From: an uncultured Methanobrevibacter sp.
Lineage (GTDB): Archaea > Methanobacteriota > Methanobacteria > Methanobacteriales > Methanobacteriaceae
Reading direction: 5' to 3'
Length of the DNA: 16,980 bases
NCBI GenBank assembly: GCA_902783085.1
Contig: CACZPT010000002.1
Span: 1-16,980, forward strand
Part shown: in pieces, positions 6,111 to 13,705 of the stretch
Position numbering within the stretch: position 1 is the stretch's first letter
Layout of the letters: every line of letters starts with the position of its first letter
The notes under the pieces: model-generated
Databases searched by the model: none
The model's input: the letters and a program-made list of their open reading frames with translations, nothing else
Told to the model about the DNA's origin: nothing
Translations under genes and position numbers: made by a program

Positions 6111-8129
6111 CTATCCAAATCCTGCAAGTAATCCAACATTATATATTAAGAATGAAACAACATATGCCGTTACAAGAGTAATACCACACATTGTTAATGG
6201 CCATTTCCAACCATTTGATTCTTGTTTAATTGCACCGATAGCTGCAAAACATGGAATATATAATAATGCAAATGTCATGAATGAAAATGCTGATAGAGGT
6301 GTGAACGTATCCTGGACTAATGAAGTAATTCCATCCTCATCATCTTCTTCCATACCTGCTAATGTACCGAAGGTTGCAACAACCACTTCTTTAGCAGCTA
6401 AACCGGCAATAATAGCTACAGCCGCTTGCCAGGTTCCGAATCCTAAAGGAGCAAATATTGGTGCAATAGTATTACCTATCATTCCTAAAACACTATCTGC
6501 AGATCCATATTCCACACCTAATGGGAAAATACTTAAAGCCCATAAGATGATTGAACAAACAAGAATAATAGTACCTGCTTTTCTTAAAAATCCTTTTACC
6601 TTCTCCCAAGTGTGTAATAATACACCTTTAAGTGAAGGAACTTTATATGTTGGAAGTTCCATAACAAATGGAGCAGACATTCCTTTAAACAATGTTCTTT
6701 TAAGTATAGCTGCAACAATTAATGCAACAATAATACCGATAACATACATCAATGTTACCATAAGCCCCTGATATTGTGTGAAAAATGCTGCAACAAAAAT
6801 CGCATATATCGGTGCCCTAGCTGAACAGGACATAAATGGAACAAGCATCATAGCAAGTAAACGGTCAGATTCATTTTCCATTGTTCTAGTTGCCATAATA
6901 GCCGGTACACCACAACCAAATCCTAAAATCATTGGTATAAATGCTTTACCATGAAGTCCTACTAATTTATGCATAACAATATCTAATGTAAATGCTGCTC
7001 TTGCAAGATAACCACAATCTTCTAAAATACTTAAGAATAAAAACATCAGAACAATAATAGGTAAAAATGTTAAAACTCCACCTACACCACCAATAATACC
7101 ATCACAGATAAATGAAGCTAAATATTCGTTTGTAATAAATGAACCTACAAACTCCGCAAGCATTCCAAATCCTTGTTCAATTAATCCTTGGAAAGGAGCC
7201 CCTATCGTATATGTTAAATGAAACATTGCCGCTATTACAATAAGAAATATAAATGGTGCTAGAATCCTATTAGTTACTATCTTATCAATTTTATCAGTGG
7301 TTGTTTCTTTTTCAACAGCCGGCTTTTTAACTGCCTCAGCTACTAAACCGTCAATAAATGCATATCTTGCATTTGCAACAACTTCTTCAGCACCTTCAGA
7401 GAAAACATCAATAAGGTGTTTACTTACTTTATCCACTTCCATCATGATTTTAGAACTCATGCTGGATTTTTGAACTTTTTGAATTACAATTGAATCTTTT
7501 TCTAACAATTTAATTGCAGTCCATATAGATGGGACATCAAGTAAATCCTTATCCTGTTCAATGAGTTTTTGAAGATCACCCAAGTGTTCCCTTAGCTCAT
7601 CACCATAAGACAGTTTAGCACTAGTATCGATTGGATTTGAAGATGCCCTTTCAACAGCATTTAATAAATCTTCAAAACCGTCTTTATTTTTCGCATTAAT
7701 TTCTATTACTGGAAAACCCAATAATTCACTCATTAAATCTATATTAATAATATGTTCTTTTTTCTTTGCAAAATCGTTCATATTAAGAGCCATTACTAAA
7801 TTAGCACCTAGCTCCATCATCTGAACAGTTAAATACAGATTACGTTCCAGATTAGCTGCATCCACCACATTTACAATCACATCAGAGTCATCATCCACAA
7901 TGAAATCCCTTGAAACAATTTCTTCCATAGAATGAGCACTTAATGCATAGTTACCCGGCAAATCAATAACATCATATTTATAATCTCCATGTTTGAAACT
8001 ACCTTCTGCCCTTTCAACAGTTTTTCCAGGCCAGTTTCCTACATGTTGATGCATACCGGTTAATTGATTGAATACAGTGGTTTTCCCTACATTTGGGTTG
8101 CCTGCTAATCCTACAATTAATTCTTTCAT
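6111..8129 (-). CDS. feoB: Ferrous iron transport protein B (FeoB)
   Basis: A 672-residue membrane GTPase that imports Fe2+. The N-terminal G domain has G1 GNPNVGKT (10-17), G3 DLPG (56-59) and G4 NMND (116-119). A helical GDI-like region follows, then about ten membrane segments from residue ~285. Both gate motifs are present: GFGCGVPAIMATRTMENESD with PFMSCSARAPIY, including the conserved Cys residues, and later AAKEVVVATFGTL. The start is ATG 8129, with GGGAG (8142-8138) eight bases upstream. Length is normal for an archaeal FeoB, and no interruption is seen. The 5' leader of about 95 bases contains a hairpin (8151-8173), and a perfect palindromic operator lies between the TATA box and the probable start, so iron-dependent repression is likely. 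Confidence 0.97.
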   Translation of the reverse strand: MKELIVGLAGNPNVGKTTVFNQLTGMHQHVGNWPGKTVERAEGSFKHGDYKYDVIDLPGNYALSAHSMEEIVSRDFIVDDDSDVIVNVVDAANLERNLYLTVQMMELGANLVMALNMNDFAKKKEHIINIDLMSELLGFPVIEINAKNKDGFEDLLNAVERASSNPIDTSAKLSYGDELREHLGDLQKLIEQDKDLLDVPSIWTAIKLLEKDSIVIQKVQKSSMSSKIMMEVDKVSKHLIDVFSEGAEEVVANARYAFIDGLVAEAVKKPAVEKETTTDKIDKIVTNRILAPFIFLIVIAAMFHLTYTIGAPFQGLIEQGFGMLAEFVGSFITNEYLASFICDGIIGGVGGVLTFLPIIVLMFLFLSILEDCGYLARAAFTLDIVMHKLVGLHGKAFIPMILGFGCGVPAIMATRTMENESDRLLAMMLVPFMSCSARAPIYAIFVAAFFTQYQGLMVTLMYVIGIIVALIVAAILKRTLFKGMSAPFVMELPTYKVPSLKGVLLHTWEKVKGFLRKAGTIILVCSIILWALSIFPLGVEYGSADSVLGMIGNTIAPIFAPLGFGTWQAAVAIIAGLAAKEVVVATFGTLAGMEEDDEDGITSLVQDTFTPLSAFSFMTFALLYIPCFAAIGAIKQESNGWKWPLTMCGITLVTAYVVSFLIYNVGLLAGFG

Positions 8130-8150
8130 CGACCATTCTCCCGTTTTTTA

Positions 8151-8181
8151 GATTGAAATAGCTATTTTCAATCTTTTTTTT
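8151..8181. other. Hairpin in the feoB leader, terminator-like on plus
   Basis: GATTGAAA (8151-8158) and TTTCAATC (8166-8173) form an 8-bp stem with a seven-base loop. On plus it is followed by eight T's, as in an intrinsic terminator, yet no plus-strand gene precedes it. On the minus strand it lies in the feoB 5' leader about 20 bases before the start codon. It may stop antisense transcripts entering feoB or affect feoB translation. Confidence 0.45.
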
Positions 8182-8228
8182 AAAAAATCATATCAGTTTA
8201 AGTTTCAATCATTATTATGATTAAAATG

Positions 8229-8242
8229 TTAGGTTAACCTAA
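8229..8242. promoter_or_regulatory. Perfect DtxR-like operator of feoB
   Basis: TTAGGTTAACCTAA is a perfect 14-bp palindrome. It matches the half-site TTAGGTTA of the DtxR/IdeR consensus. It lies just downstream of the minus-strand TATA box (8245-8254), over the expected feoB start near 8225. Confidence 0.7.
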
Positions 8243-8244
8243 AC

Positions 8245-8254
8245 CTATATAAAA
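8245..8254 (-). promoter_or_regulatory. TATA box of feoB
   Basis: On the minus strand TTTTATATAG lies about 25 bp upstream of the inferred start near 8225, with the palindrome 8229-8242 between them. Position is inferred from spacing. Confidence 0.45.
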
Positions 8255-8267
8255 GTTGAATTTTATT

Positions 8268-8277
8268 TTATATAAAT
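8268..8277 (+). promoter_or_regulatory. TATA box of the divergent plus-strand transcript
   Basis: TTTATATAAA-type sequence (TTTTATATAAATG around 8267-8279). A start near 8297 is expected, inside the two operator-like boxes that follow. This transcript would run toward the Cys-rich peptide gene at 8564. Confidence 0.4.
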
Positions 8278-8278
8278 G

Positions 8279-8315
8279 TTTAGGCATGTCTAAAAAATTT
8301 TTAGGTAAACCTAAA
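8279..8315 (+). promoter_or_regulatory. Two DtxR-like operators at the divergent promoter
   Basis: TTTAGGCATGTCTAAA (8279-8294) and TTTAGGTAAACCTAAA (8300-8315) are 16-bp palindromes, each with a single mismatched pair, starting 21 bp apart (two helical turns, same face). They follow the plus-strand TATA box and would cover the start of a plus-strand transcript, which argues that this region controls something besides feoB. Confidence 0.6.
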
Positions 8316-8447
8316 AAAATGAAAAAATTTAAATATTATAAAAAATAACTCATAAATAGTGATGAAAATTAGATATGCCAAAATATCTGATTTTATATTG
8401 CTAAAGTGTTGTTGGTTAAAAAAACCATAATAATACACTCCAATTTT

Positions 8448-8537
8448 AATTAAATTAGTTTAACTCTCTTTTCTAATTTAATTTAAAATACATATAACTA
8501 CTCTCAAGAAATTAAATATGAAACCCATATTTAATTT
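8448..8537 (+). other. Two leader hairpins with a possible alternative pairing
   Basis: Hairpin A: AATTAAATTAG (8448-8458) with CTAATTTAATT (8473-8483), loop 14. Hairpin B: AAATTAAATATG (8509-8520) with CATATTTAATTT (8526-8537), loop five, ending 18 bases before the GTGA of the 35-aa gene. The right arm of A (ATTTAATTT, 8476-8484) can also pair with the left arm of B (AAATTAAAT, 8509-8517), so A and B could be in competition with a third structure. The sequence is low-complexity, so chance must be considered. Confidence 0.35.
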
Positions 8538-8563
8538 CAAAAACTATTTTTCAAAGTGAAAAC

Positions 8564-8671
8564 ATGACAAAAAAATCAAAATGCTGTCAAGCAACAAAAG
8601 AAGAAAAAAACACCATTAAAAGAATTTTAAAAAAAATTTATCATTTTTTCTTTGGCTGTAATTGTAATTAA
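8564..8671 (+). CDS. Probable 35-aa Cys-rich peptide
   Basis: A short frame from ATG 8564 with GTGA (8556-8559) four bases upstream. The product is 35 residues: a basic start with the pair Cys7-Cys8, a charged helix-like middle (about 12-26), an aromatic patch HFFFG, and the ending Cys32-Asn-Cys34-Asn. Four cysteines in two close pairs at the ends suggest metal binding or disulfides. It lies divergent from feoB, behind a promoter with two iron-box-like palindromes and a leader of about 265 bases, so iron-dependent expression is plausible. I recognise no family; it is not the usual FeoB-associated Cys-rich membrane protein by sequence. The evidence is the binding site, the Cys pattern and the position only. 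Confidence 0.45.
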   Translation: MTKKSKCCQATKEEKNTIKRILKKIYHFFFGCNCN

Positions 8672-8787
8672 TCTATAATCCTTTATATGATTATTACATA
8701 AAATATCATAATAATAGCTAATTTTAAGTATTATAAAAATAATAAATTAAAGTAACTTTAAACTTTAAAAACTAAAAAGGTAATAAA

Positions 8788-9504
8788 ATGAGAAGAAGAA
8801 AAAGATTAATTATTGCAATATTGATTGTTATTCTCATTGGCTTACTAACAATCATTGCCGGTGCTCTTTTCGTGCATAATAATGGTTCACTTGATACCGG
8901 AGACAGAAACATACTAGTTTGTGCAATTGACGAAAGTGAACCAAGACCAGGTATGGGAGCATGTGATATGGCATTTATTGTCCATATGCACAATGGTGAA
9001 ATTACTAATTATACTGCCATATATCCTCATGGATTAACACATCCAACAGCAGCAGAACCTGCTGAAGCACAATCACAGGGAGCCGGTTCTAGACTATTAT
9101 TACACGATGCATTCTGGGATAAAGATAACGAAGCATCAATGCGACTTGCAAGAGAAATTGTTGAATATCAAACCAACACTACAATTGACGCTGTAGTGGC
9201 TATTAACAGTAAAGGATTAGATGCAATATTGTCTGCTGCATCCCCATTAGAGATTAATGGTCAAAATATTAATGCAAGCGGAATTGATATAATTCGTGAA
9301 GAACAAAATGACAATGGATCGACAAGAGGAGATGCTGTTTTAGACATTGTAAGAGCAGCAGCAAAAGCTGCAACTGACCCTCAGAAAAAGTCAAAGATGG
9401 TTAATGTAGCATTAGATCAATATACAAAAGGAAATATTGTAATGACACCACAAGGTTCATTTGTCGGATTGTTAGCTTCAAAAGGAATTGAAAACATATT
9501 ATAA
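8788..9504 (+). CDS. DUF4012 domain protein, membrane-anchored
   Basis: A 238-residue protein with a basic start (MRRRKR), one N-terminal membrane helix (about 7-28), and an extracellular domain. The domain reads like DUF4012, a family distantly related to LytR-CpsA-Psr proteins that attach glycans to cell walls: it has ILVCAIDESEPRPGMGACD, a MAFIVHMHNGEITNYTAIYP strand pair, a Gly-rich loop and an IDAVVAINSKGLDAIL segment. GGTAAT precedes the ATG. It is transcribed away from feoB and is convergent with the TadC-like gene, with a strong terminator between. A function in surface glycan handling is inferred from the family only. Confidence 0.75.
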   Translation: MRRRKRLIIAILIVILIGLLTIIAGALFVHNNGSLDTGDRNILVCAIDESEPRPGMGACDMAFIVHMHNGEITNYTAIYPHGLTHPTAAEPAEAQSQGAGSRLLLHDAFWDKDNEASMRLAREIVEYQTNTTIDAVVAINSKGLDAILSAASPLEINGQNINASGIDIIREEQNDNGSTRGDAVLDIVRAAAKAATDPQKKSKMVNVALDQYTKGNIVMTPQGSFVGLLASKGIENIL

Positions 9505-9513
9505 AACTTATTA

Positions 9514-9540
9514 TTTAATAGCTTTTAGCTATTAAATTTT
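9514..9540. terminator. Bidirectional terminator DUF4012 gene / TadC-like gene
   Basis: TTTAATAGCT (9514-9523) pairs with AGCTATTAAA (9527-9536) around a three-base loop, a 10-bp stem followed by TTTT on plus. The stop codon of the minus-strand gene lies in the right arm. Confidence 0.7.
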
Positions 9541-10353
9541 AGGTTCTAATTTTTTAATGAAAATACCCATAAATACTACAACCATTGGGAAAAACACAGC
9601 ATATAAAATTATTATGATATTGCTAGGAACAATATCACCCATTACAGTAGAAGCCGCCATCAACATTATTAAAAATACAACCGGAGCCAAAATAGCTACA
9701 AAAGTATAAATTAATATGAACGCATTTAATTTTTGAGCATAGTCTTTTAATTTGATTTTCATGTCAAATGAAATATCATCTGCAATAACCTCCAGACTAT
9801 TAGCCAGATTACCCCCAACACGTAATGTTCCAACAATTTGCTGAACGCATCTTGATAAACCATCAGATTTAACTCTATGAGCCATCTCTAAAAGAGAATT
9901 TTCAGTTGACTGACCATACTTTACTTCTTCTAGAACTCTTTTCAATTCAATTGAAAAGGATCCATAACCTGCATTTGAAACTGTCATTAAACTATCATGA
10001 AGCCCTTTACCTGATTTTAACTCGATTCCAATATGTCTTAAAGCATAAGGTAATTCGAAATTTAAATCTGAATACTTTTGTTGATTTTTAAGTTTTGGAT
10101 AAAATATCATGAAAACATAAAGCATTGCAGTTAATACTATGACTATCCCTGTTATTTCAAGTCCTAAAAAATTAAGTGAAATAGCTGAAAACAGTATTAT
10201 GATAACTACTGTCTGTTTTTTCAGGTAATGTTTTAAAAAAACTTCCCTTAACTCTTCAACATTTTTAAATTGCTCTAAATTCAGTTTTGGAAATTTAAAA
10301 TTAACAATAGATAATGCCATATCACCAATGAAAATAAAGAAATGATTTAACAT
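9532..10353 (-). CDS. TadC/GspF-like type II secretion system F-domain protein
   Basis: A 273-residue inner-membrane platform protein of archaeal type IV pilus-like systems. Two hydrophobic segments lie near residues 50-88 and two more near 209-266; between them is the cytoplasmic T2SSF domain with ELKSGKGLHDSLMTVSNAG, an ELKRVLEEVKYGQSTENSL stretch and RVGGNLANSLEVIADD, all typical of the family. One F domain is present, as in TadB/TadC proteins, not two as in GspF. The start at 10353 is one base after the stop of the ATPase gene, with GGTCGAT as a possible binding site. The pair forms an operon. No pilin or prepilin peptidase gene is adjacent. Confidence 0.85.
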   Translation of the reverse strand: MLNHFFIFIGDMALSIVNFKFPKLNLEQFKNVEELREVFLKHYLKKQTVVIIILFSAISLNFLGLEITGIVIVLTAMLYVFMIFYPKLKNQQKYSDLNFELPYALRHIGIELKSGKGLHDSLMTVSNAGYGSFSIELKRVLEEVKYGQSTENSLLEMAHRVKSDGLSRCVQQIVGTLRVGGNLANSLEVIADDISFDMKIKLKDYAQKLNAFILIYTFVAILAPVVFLIMLMAASTVMGDIVPSNIIIILYAVFFPMVVVFMGIFIKKLEPKI

Positions 10354-10354
10354 T

Positions 10355-11782
10355 TTATCGACCCATTATTCTGTTTAAAACCTGTCTGGGATTTTCATAA
10401 TACATCTCTAAAATATTATTAACATCCCCTACTGAGCGAATATTATAATCTAACATGTGTTGCAGGACAATTTGGCGATTTGAGATTTCTTCGTATAATT
10501 CATTTATTGATTTGCCACTTAATTTTGAAATTTCAGTTAATGTTTTTGATGAAACAGCCACATTTTCAATTTCATCATTTTCTGGATTCCACTCAAAAAT
10601 CTTATTTAGCTGAACTGTTCCTTCCTCTATCCCTACAACTTCTGCTACTTCACTTATTCGTCTAAATGATACTCCATCCGCTTTATAAATTCTATTTTGC
10701 ATTATGATAAAATCAATAGCTGAAATCATTATTACTGGAACTGACATTGGTTCGTTTGTAAGTCTAGTTATCGTTTCACGAGCATCATTTGAGTGGAGGG
10801 TTCCAAAACCTGAATGTCCTGTATTCAATGCAGTAAACAGTGTTATTGCTTCATTTGCCCGAACTTCCCCCACTATTATTCTATCTGGACGCTGCCTTAA
10901 GGAGTTTTTAACTAAATCATTCATTGTCAGTTCTCCACGATTTTCTGTGTTTGATGGTCTTGTTTCCATTCTAATAACATGTTCATGAGGAATTTGAAGT
11001 TCAAGTGTGTCTTCTATTGTTATTATTCTTTCTTTTGGATTTATAAATGCTGTTAGTGCATTTAATGTTGTTGTTTTACCTGAACTTGTTCCTCCAGATA
11101 TTATTGCATTTGCTGATTTAACACCAAGTCCATCGAAACATAACCAGAAGAATGCTGCAAGTTCAACTGAAATTGTTTTTGATTTTATCAAATCTATTAT
11201 TGTTAGTGGGTCTTTTTTGAATTTACGAATTGTAAGTGATGGGCCGTCTGCTGATACTGGAGGTATTGTTGCATTTATTCTGGAGCCATCAAGTAATCTT
11301 CCATCTAAAATTGGTGATTCCTGATCAATACGCCGGTTGATTTGTCTTGCAATAGAATCTATTAGTTCAATTAGTTCCTGTTCATTTTTAAATAAAATAT
11401 TTGTTTTCATCATCCCATATTGTCTGTGATAGACAAAAACCGGTTTATTAACTCCAATTATCATTATTTCTTCTAAGTCATCATCGTGTATTAGTGGATC
11501 TATCTGTCCGTAGCCTATGAGATTTTGCAGTAATTTTTTTGATAAATTATTTAAATAATCAATGGAGATATTATCTGACTCAAGGGATAATCTGGAATAT
11601 AGGAAATTTTTAATATCATTTAGTAAACGCTCTTCACTAATTTGAAAAGTCTCTCCTGAGGATATTGCATTATCAACTAAATTTTCACGTAGTTCTTTTA
11701 ATAATATTTTCTCTTCTGGAGTGTATTTCTGTTTTAGAACTTCATATTCTGGTATTGAATTATTATTTATTGCTTCTGTCAT
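10355..11782 (-). CDS. TadA/CpaF-like secretion/pilus assembly ATPase
   Basis: A 475-residue cytoplasmic hexameric ATPase that drives pilin assembly or secretion. Motifs in order: Walker A GGTSSGKT (230-237), Asp box IITIEDT (253-259), Walker B IIVGEVR (302-308), and His box GHSGFGTLHSN (322-332). The N-terminal domain ahead of them has the family pattern LIGYGQIDPLIHDDDLEEIMI. The start has GGTGAT (11791-11786) three bases upstream. A tail after residue ~400 (KSINELYEEISNRQIVLQHM) is usual for the archaeal type. It forms an operon with the TadC-like gene. The system's pilins must lie elsewhere, and its surface structure (pilus or adhesin export) cannot be told. Confidence 0.93.
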   Translation of the reverse strand: MTEAINNNSIPEYEVLKQKYTPEEKILLKELRENLVDNAISSGETFQISEERLLNDIKNFLYSRLSLESDNISIDYLNNLSKKLLQNLIGYGQIDPLIHDDDLEEIMIIGVNKPVFVYHRQYGMMKTNILFKNEQELIELIDSIARQINRRIDQESPILDGRLLDGSRINATIPPVSADGPSLTIRKFKKDPLTIIDLIKSKTISVELAAFFWLCFDGLGVKSANAIISGGTSSGKTTTLNALTAFINPKERIITIEDTLELQIPHEHVIRMETRPSNTENRGELTMNDLVKNSLRQRPDRIIVGEVRANEAITLFTALNTGHSGFGTLHSNDARETITRLTNEPMSVPVIMISAIDFIIMQNRIYKADGVSFRRISEVAEVVGIEEGTVQLNKIFEWNPENDEIENVAVSSKTLTEISKLSGKSINELYEEISNRQIVLQHMLDYNIRSVGDVNNILEMYYENPRQVLNRIMGR

Positions 11783-11874
11783 GCTATCACCGGTATATCA
11801 TAATTAGTAATACTAATTTATATATTTTTATTACTAACTAAAGCATAATATATCTGTAAAATCAATATTTAATC

Positions 11875-12813
11875 ATGAAAACAATTTGTGAATGTGGTAA
11901 AAATTGCATAACAACTTTTGATAGTTTAGATGAAAAAATTAAAAATCTAGAACCCTGTAATAAGTGTAGGGATGTGCAAATTAAAAAATTTTCACCACTT
12001 AAAGATGTGATTGATTTAGATAAACTTGATTCAAATTATATGAAATGTGTGTGTGATAAAAGACCTATTGACATCACAATGAGCCATATTTTAAAAATAA
12101 TGATTGAAGAAAATATCGTAAATACCAAAGCTAGTCTGCGCAGAAACAGTCCCGTCCCATTAAGTGAATTTTATTACAGTAACATTAATCCACAATTCAT
12201 AAATGAAAATTCTTTAATTTTACTTCATCCAGATTTTACAGACAAAGTTGCAGACAGGTTAATAGAAGAAGTTAATGAAGTAAAAGGAGTTTTAAAAGGA
12301 AGTCCCCGCGATGTTTCAGGCAAACTAAATAAAGATAGTGAAATTAAAAATTTCGAATTATTAACCGGTTGTGATATGCAGACAAATGTTATGCGGACTT
12401 TAATTAAAGAAAAAATAATAATCAACAAACAACAAAGCAAACATCACATTGAAGTAGCTCCAACAACAGAAAATAAACTGCTTAAACTCCACAATTATAT
12501 CAAAAACAACGACATCGAAAAAGGTGTTGCACTAGATTGCATGTGCGGCAGCGGGGCTTTAGGAATATATCTAAAAAAATTAGGCTTCAACAAGGTCATA
12601 TTTAATGATATTTATGGGGAAGTTATTGACAGTCTAAAAGAAAATCTTGAAGTTAATGGTGTTGGTAAAAATATTGAAATATATAATGAAGCATTCGAAG
12701 ATTTAGATGTTGAACATGTTGATTTATGTGTTATTGATGCTTTTCCTGGTGAAAATATAGAAAAAATAAAAAATAAAGCTGAAAAAATTGCAGATAATGT
12801 GGTTATTATCTAG
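11875..12813 (+). CDS. SAM-dependent methyltransferase with a Cys-rich N-terminus
   Basis: A 312-residue protein. Cysteines at 5, 7, 11, 28, 31, 58 and 60 (CECGKNC, CNKC, CVC) suggest a zinc site or two in the first 60 residues. A middle domain of about 150 residues is not recognised. The C-terminal ~95 residues form a Rossmann-fold methyltransferase: motif I VALDCMCGSG (218-227), an acidic end of strand 2 in IFNDIYGE, and VDLCVIDAFPG as a motif IV-like strand. The fold resembles Trm1/PrmA-type enzymes, but the catalytic NPPY is absent, so the substrate (tRNA, protein or small molecule) is open. Convergent with the nicotianamine synthase gene: both TAG stops use the palindrome CTAG at 12810-12813. 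A TATA-like sequence is in the shared 11783-11874 region. Confidence 0.8.
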   Translation: MKTICECGKNCITTFDSLDEKIKNLEPCNKCRDVQIKKFSPLKDVIDLDKLDSNYMKCVCDKRPIDITMSHILKIMIEENIVNTKASLRRNSPVPLSEFYYSNINPQFINENSLILLHPDFTDKVADRLIEEVNEVKGVLKGSPRDVSGKLNKDSEIKNFELLTGCDMQTNVMRTLIKEKIIINKQQSKHHIEVAPTTENKLLKLHNYIKNNDIEKGVALDCMCGSGALGIYLKKLGFNKVIFNDIYGEVIDSLKENLEVNGVGKNIEIYNEAFEDLDVEHVDLCVIDAFPGENIEKIKNKAEKIADNVVII

Positions 12814-13628
12814 ACAATTTTTCTAATTAAAACAGAAGTATTGTTGGTTTTACCAGTTGGTAAAAGCATTACTTCTTTTAAAAATCCTCTCGTATCCTTT
12901 TCTAAAACAGGAGCGTATAAAATAGCTCTCATTCCAGTATATGTTCTATATAATACTGGGGTCTTTTCGTCGACAAAATCCCATATATTTGAAAATACTC
13001 TGTCTTTTGGCTCAGCTAATGCTGCAACCATCAAAATATCATAATCAAGATTTTCGATTACTTTTTCATCCCCTACAATGATTTCAATATCATCAAGACC
13101 CAATCTATCTAAAACTTTTCTTGAAAGTTCTGCAACACTTTCTTGTTGTTCGATTCCAATACATTTACATCCGAATACTTTATTAAACATTATTAAAGTT
13201 AATGGTAATGGACCGCTTCCTAAAAATACAAATGTTTTGTTTTCATTGAATTTAGCTAATTGACTTTCATTTTCAACTAAACCAATATATCTATCATAAA
13301 AATGGAATGAATCTAAAGTTTCTGTTGGATTATCAGATTCCAATATTTTTAATGCATTTTCTGTTTCTAATCTTGCACCAACATAAACATAAAATTTACG
13401 GATTAATTTTAATGCTTTATTCATCTTTTCATCATCTAAAATATGTTTTGCAGAGTCAAAATCAATCTCCTTATCGTGAGCAATGATTTCAACCTCATCC
13501 AATATGTCAATGATTTCATTAATATCCACATCATCTAATGCAGAATCCCCGTAAACATCCAAGTCACCATAACTTGAAAGAGCATCAGCTATTTCTTCAA
13601 TTTTTCCCCAGTATTTATAACAACTCAT
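12810..13628 (-). CDS. Nicotianamine synthase-like protein (thermonicotianamine type)
   Basis: A 272-residue SAM-dependent aminobutyryltransferase, which in this family joins aminobutyrate groups from SAM to make nicotianamine or the archaeal thermonicotianamine, a metal chelator. It starts MSCYKYW like the structurally studied Methanothermobacter protein MTH675, from which I recall catalytic Glu81 and Tyr107; aligned by eye these are Glu88 (in RLETENAL) and Tyr114 (in FHFYDRY) here. The SAM site FLGSGPLPLT (135-144) and the C-terminal RTYTGMRAILY loop fit the family. The start is ATG 13628, because TGAT lies three bases upstream and the MTH675 N-terminus matches; an in-frame TTG at 13643 has no site. 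Divergent from the acetyltransferase gene across a region with a GTAWTAC pair. Confidence 0.87.
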   Translation of the reverse strand: MSCYKYWGKIEEIADALSSYGDLDVYGDSALDDVDINEIIDILDEVEIIAHDKEIDFDSAKHILDDEKMNKALKLIRKFYVYVGARLETENALKILESDNPTETLDSFHFYDRYIGLVENESQLAKFNENKTFVFLGSGPLPLTLIMFNKVFGCKCIGIEQQESVAELSRKVLDRLGLDDIEIIVGDEKVIENLDYDILMVAALAEPKDRVFSNIWDFVDEKTPVLYRTYTGMRAILYAPVLEKDTRGFLKEVMLLPTGKTNNTSVLIRKIV

Positions 13629-13705
13629 ATTATCAAAAACCAAATAATAAATTTTAAATATATTTTATTAGTTAATATTATATTAATGTTATTAATCCAA
13701 AAAAA

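Larger units (their letters stand above)
8130..8787. other. Long divergent control region feoB / DUF4012 gene
   Basis: This 658-bp stretch has no long gene. It holds, in order: feoB ribosome binding site and leader hairpin, feoB operator and TATA, the plus-strand TATA with two operators, a leader with two strong hairpins, the 35-aa Cys-rich frame, and about 115 bp of AT-rich DNA that must include the promoter of the DUF4012 gene (TATAAAAAT-like sequence near 8732). Confidence 0.6.

Noticed and set aside
6277..6771. A 164-residue open frame on plus inside feoB
   Set aside because: It is antisense to well-conserved membrane segments of FeoB and has no family features.
8362..8430. A 22-residue frame with a Cys-Cys pair in the leader of the 35-residue gene
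   Set aside because: The GTGATG at its start leaves no spacing between a binding site and the ATG, and no other support was found.
11804..11837. TTAGTAATA...TATTACTAA as a fourth regulated pair
   Set aside because: Its spacing (25 bp between starts) differs from the three others, and the second arm lacks the G of the heptamer.
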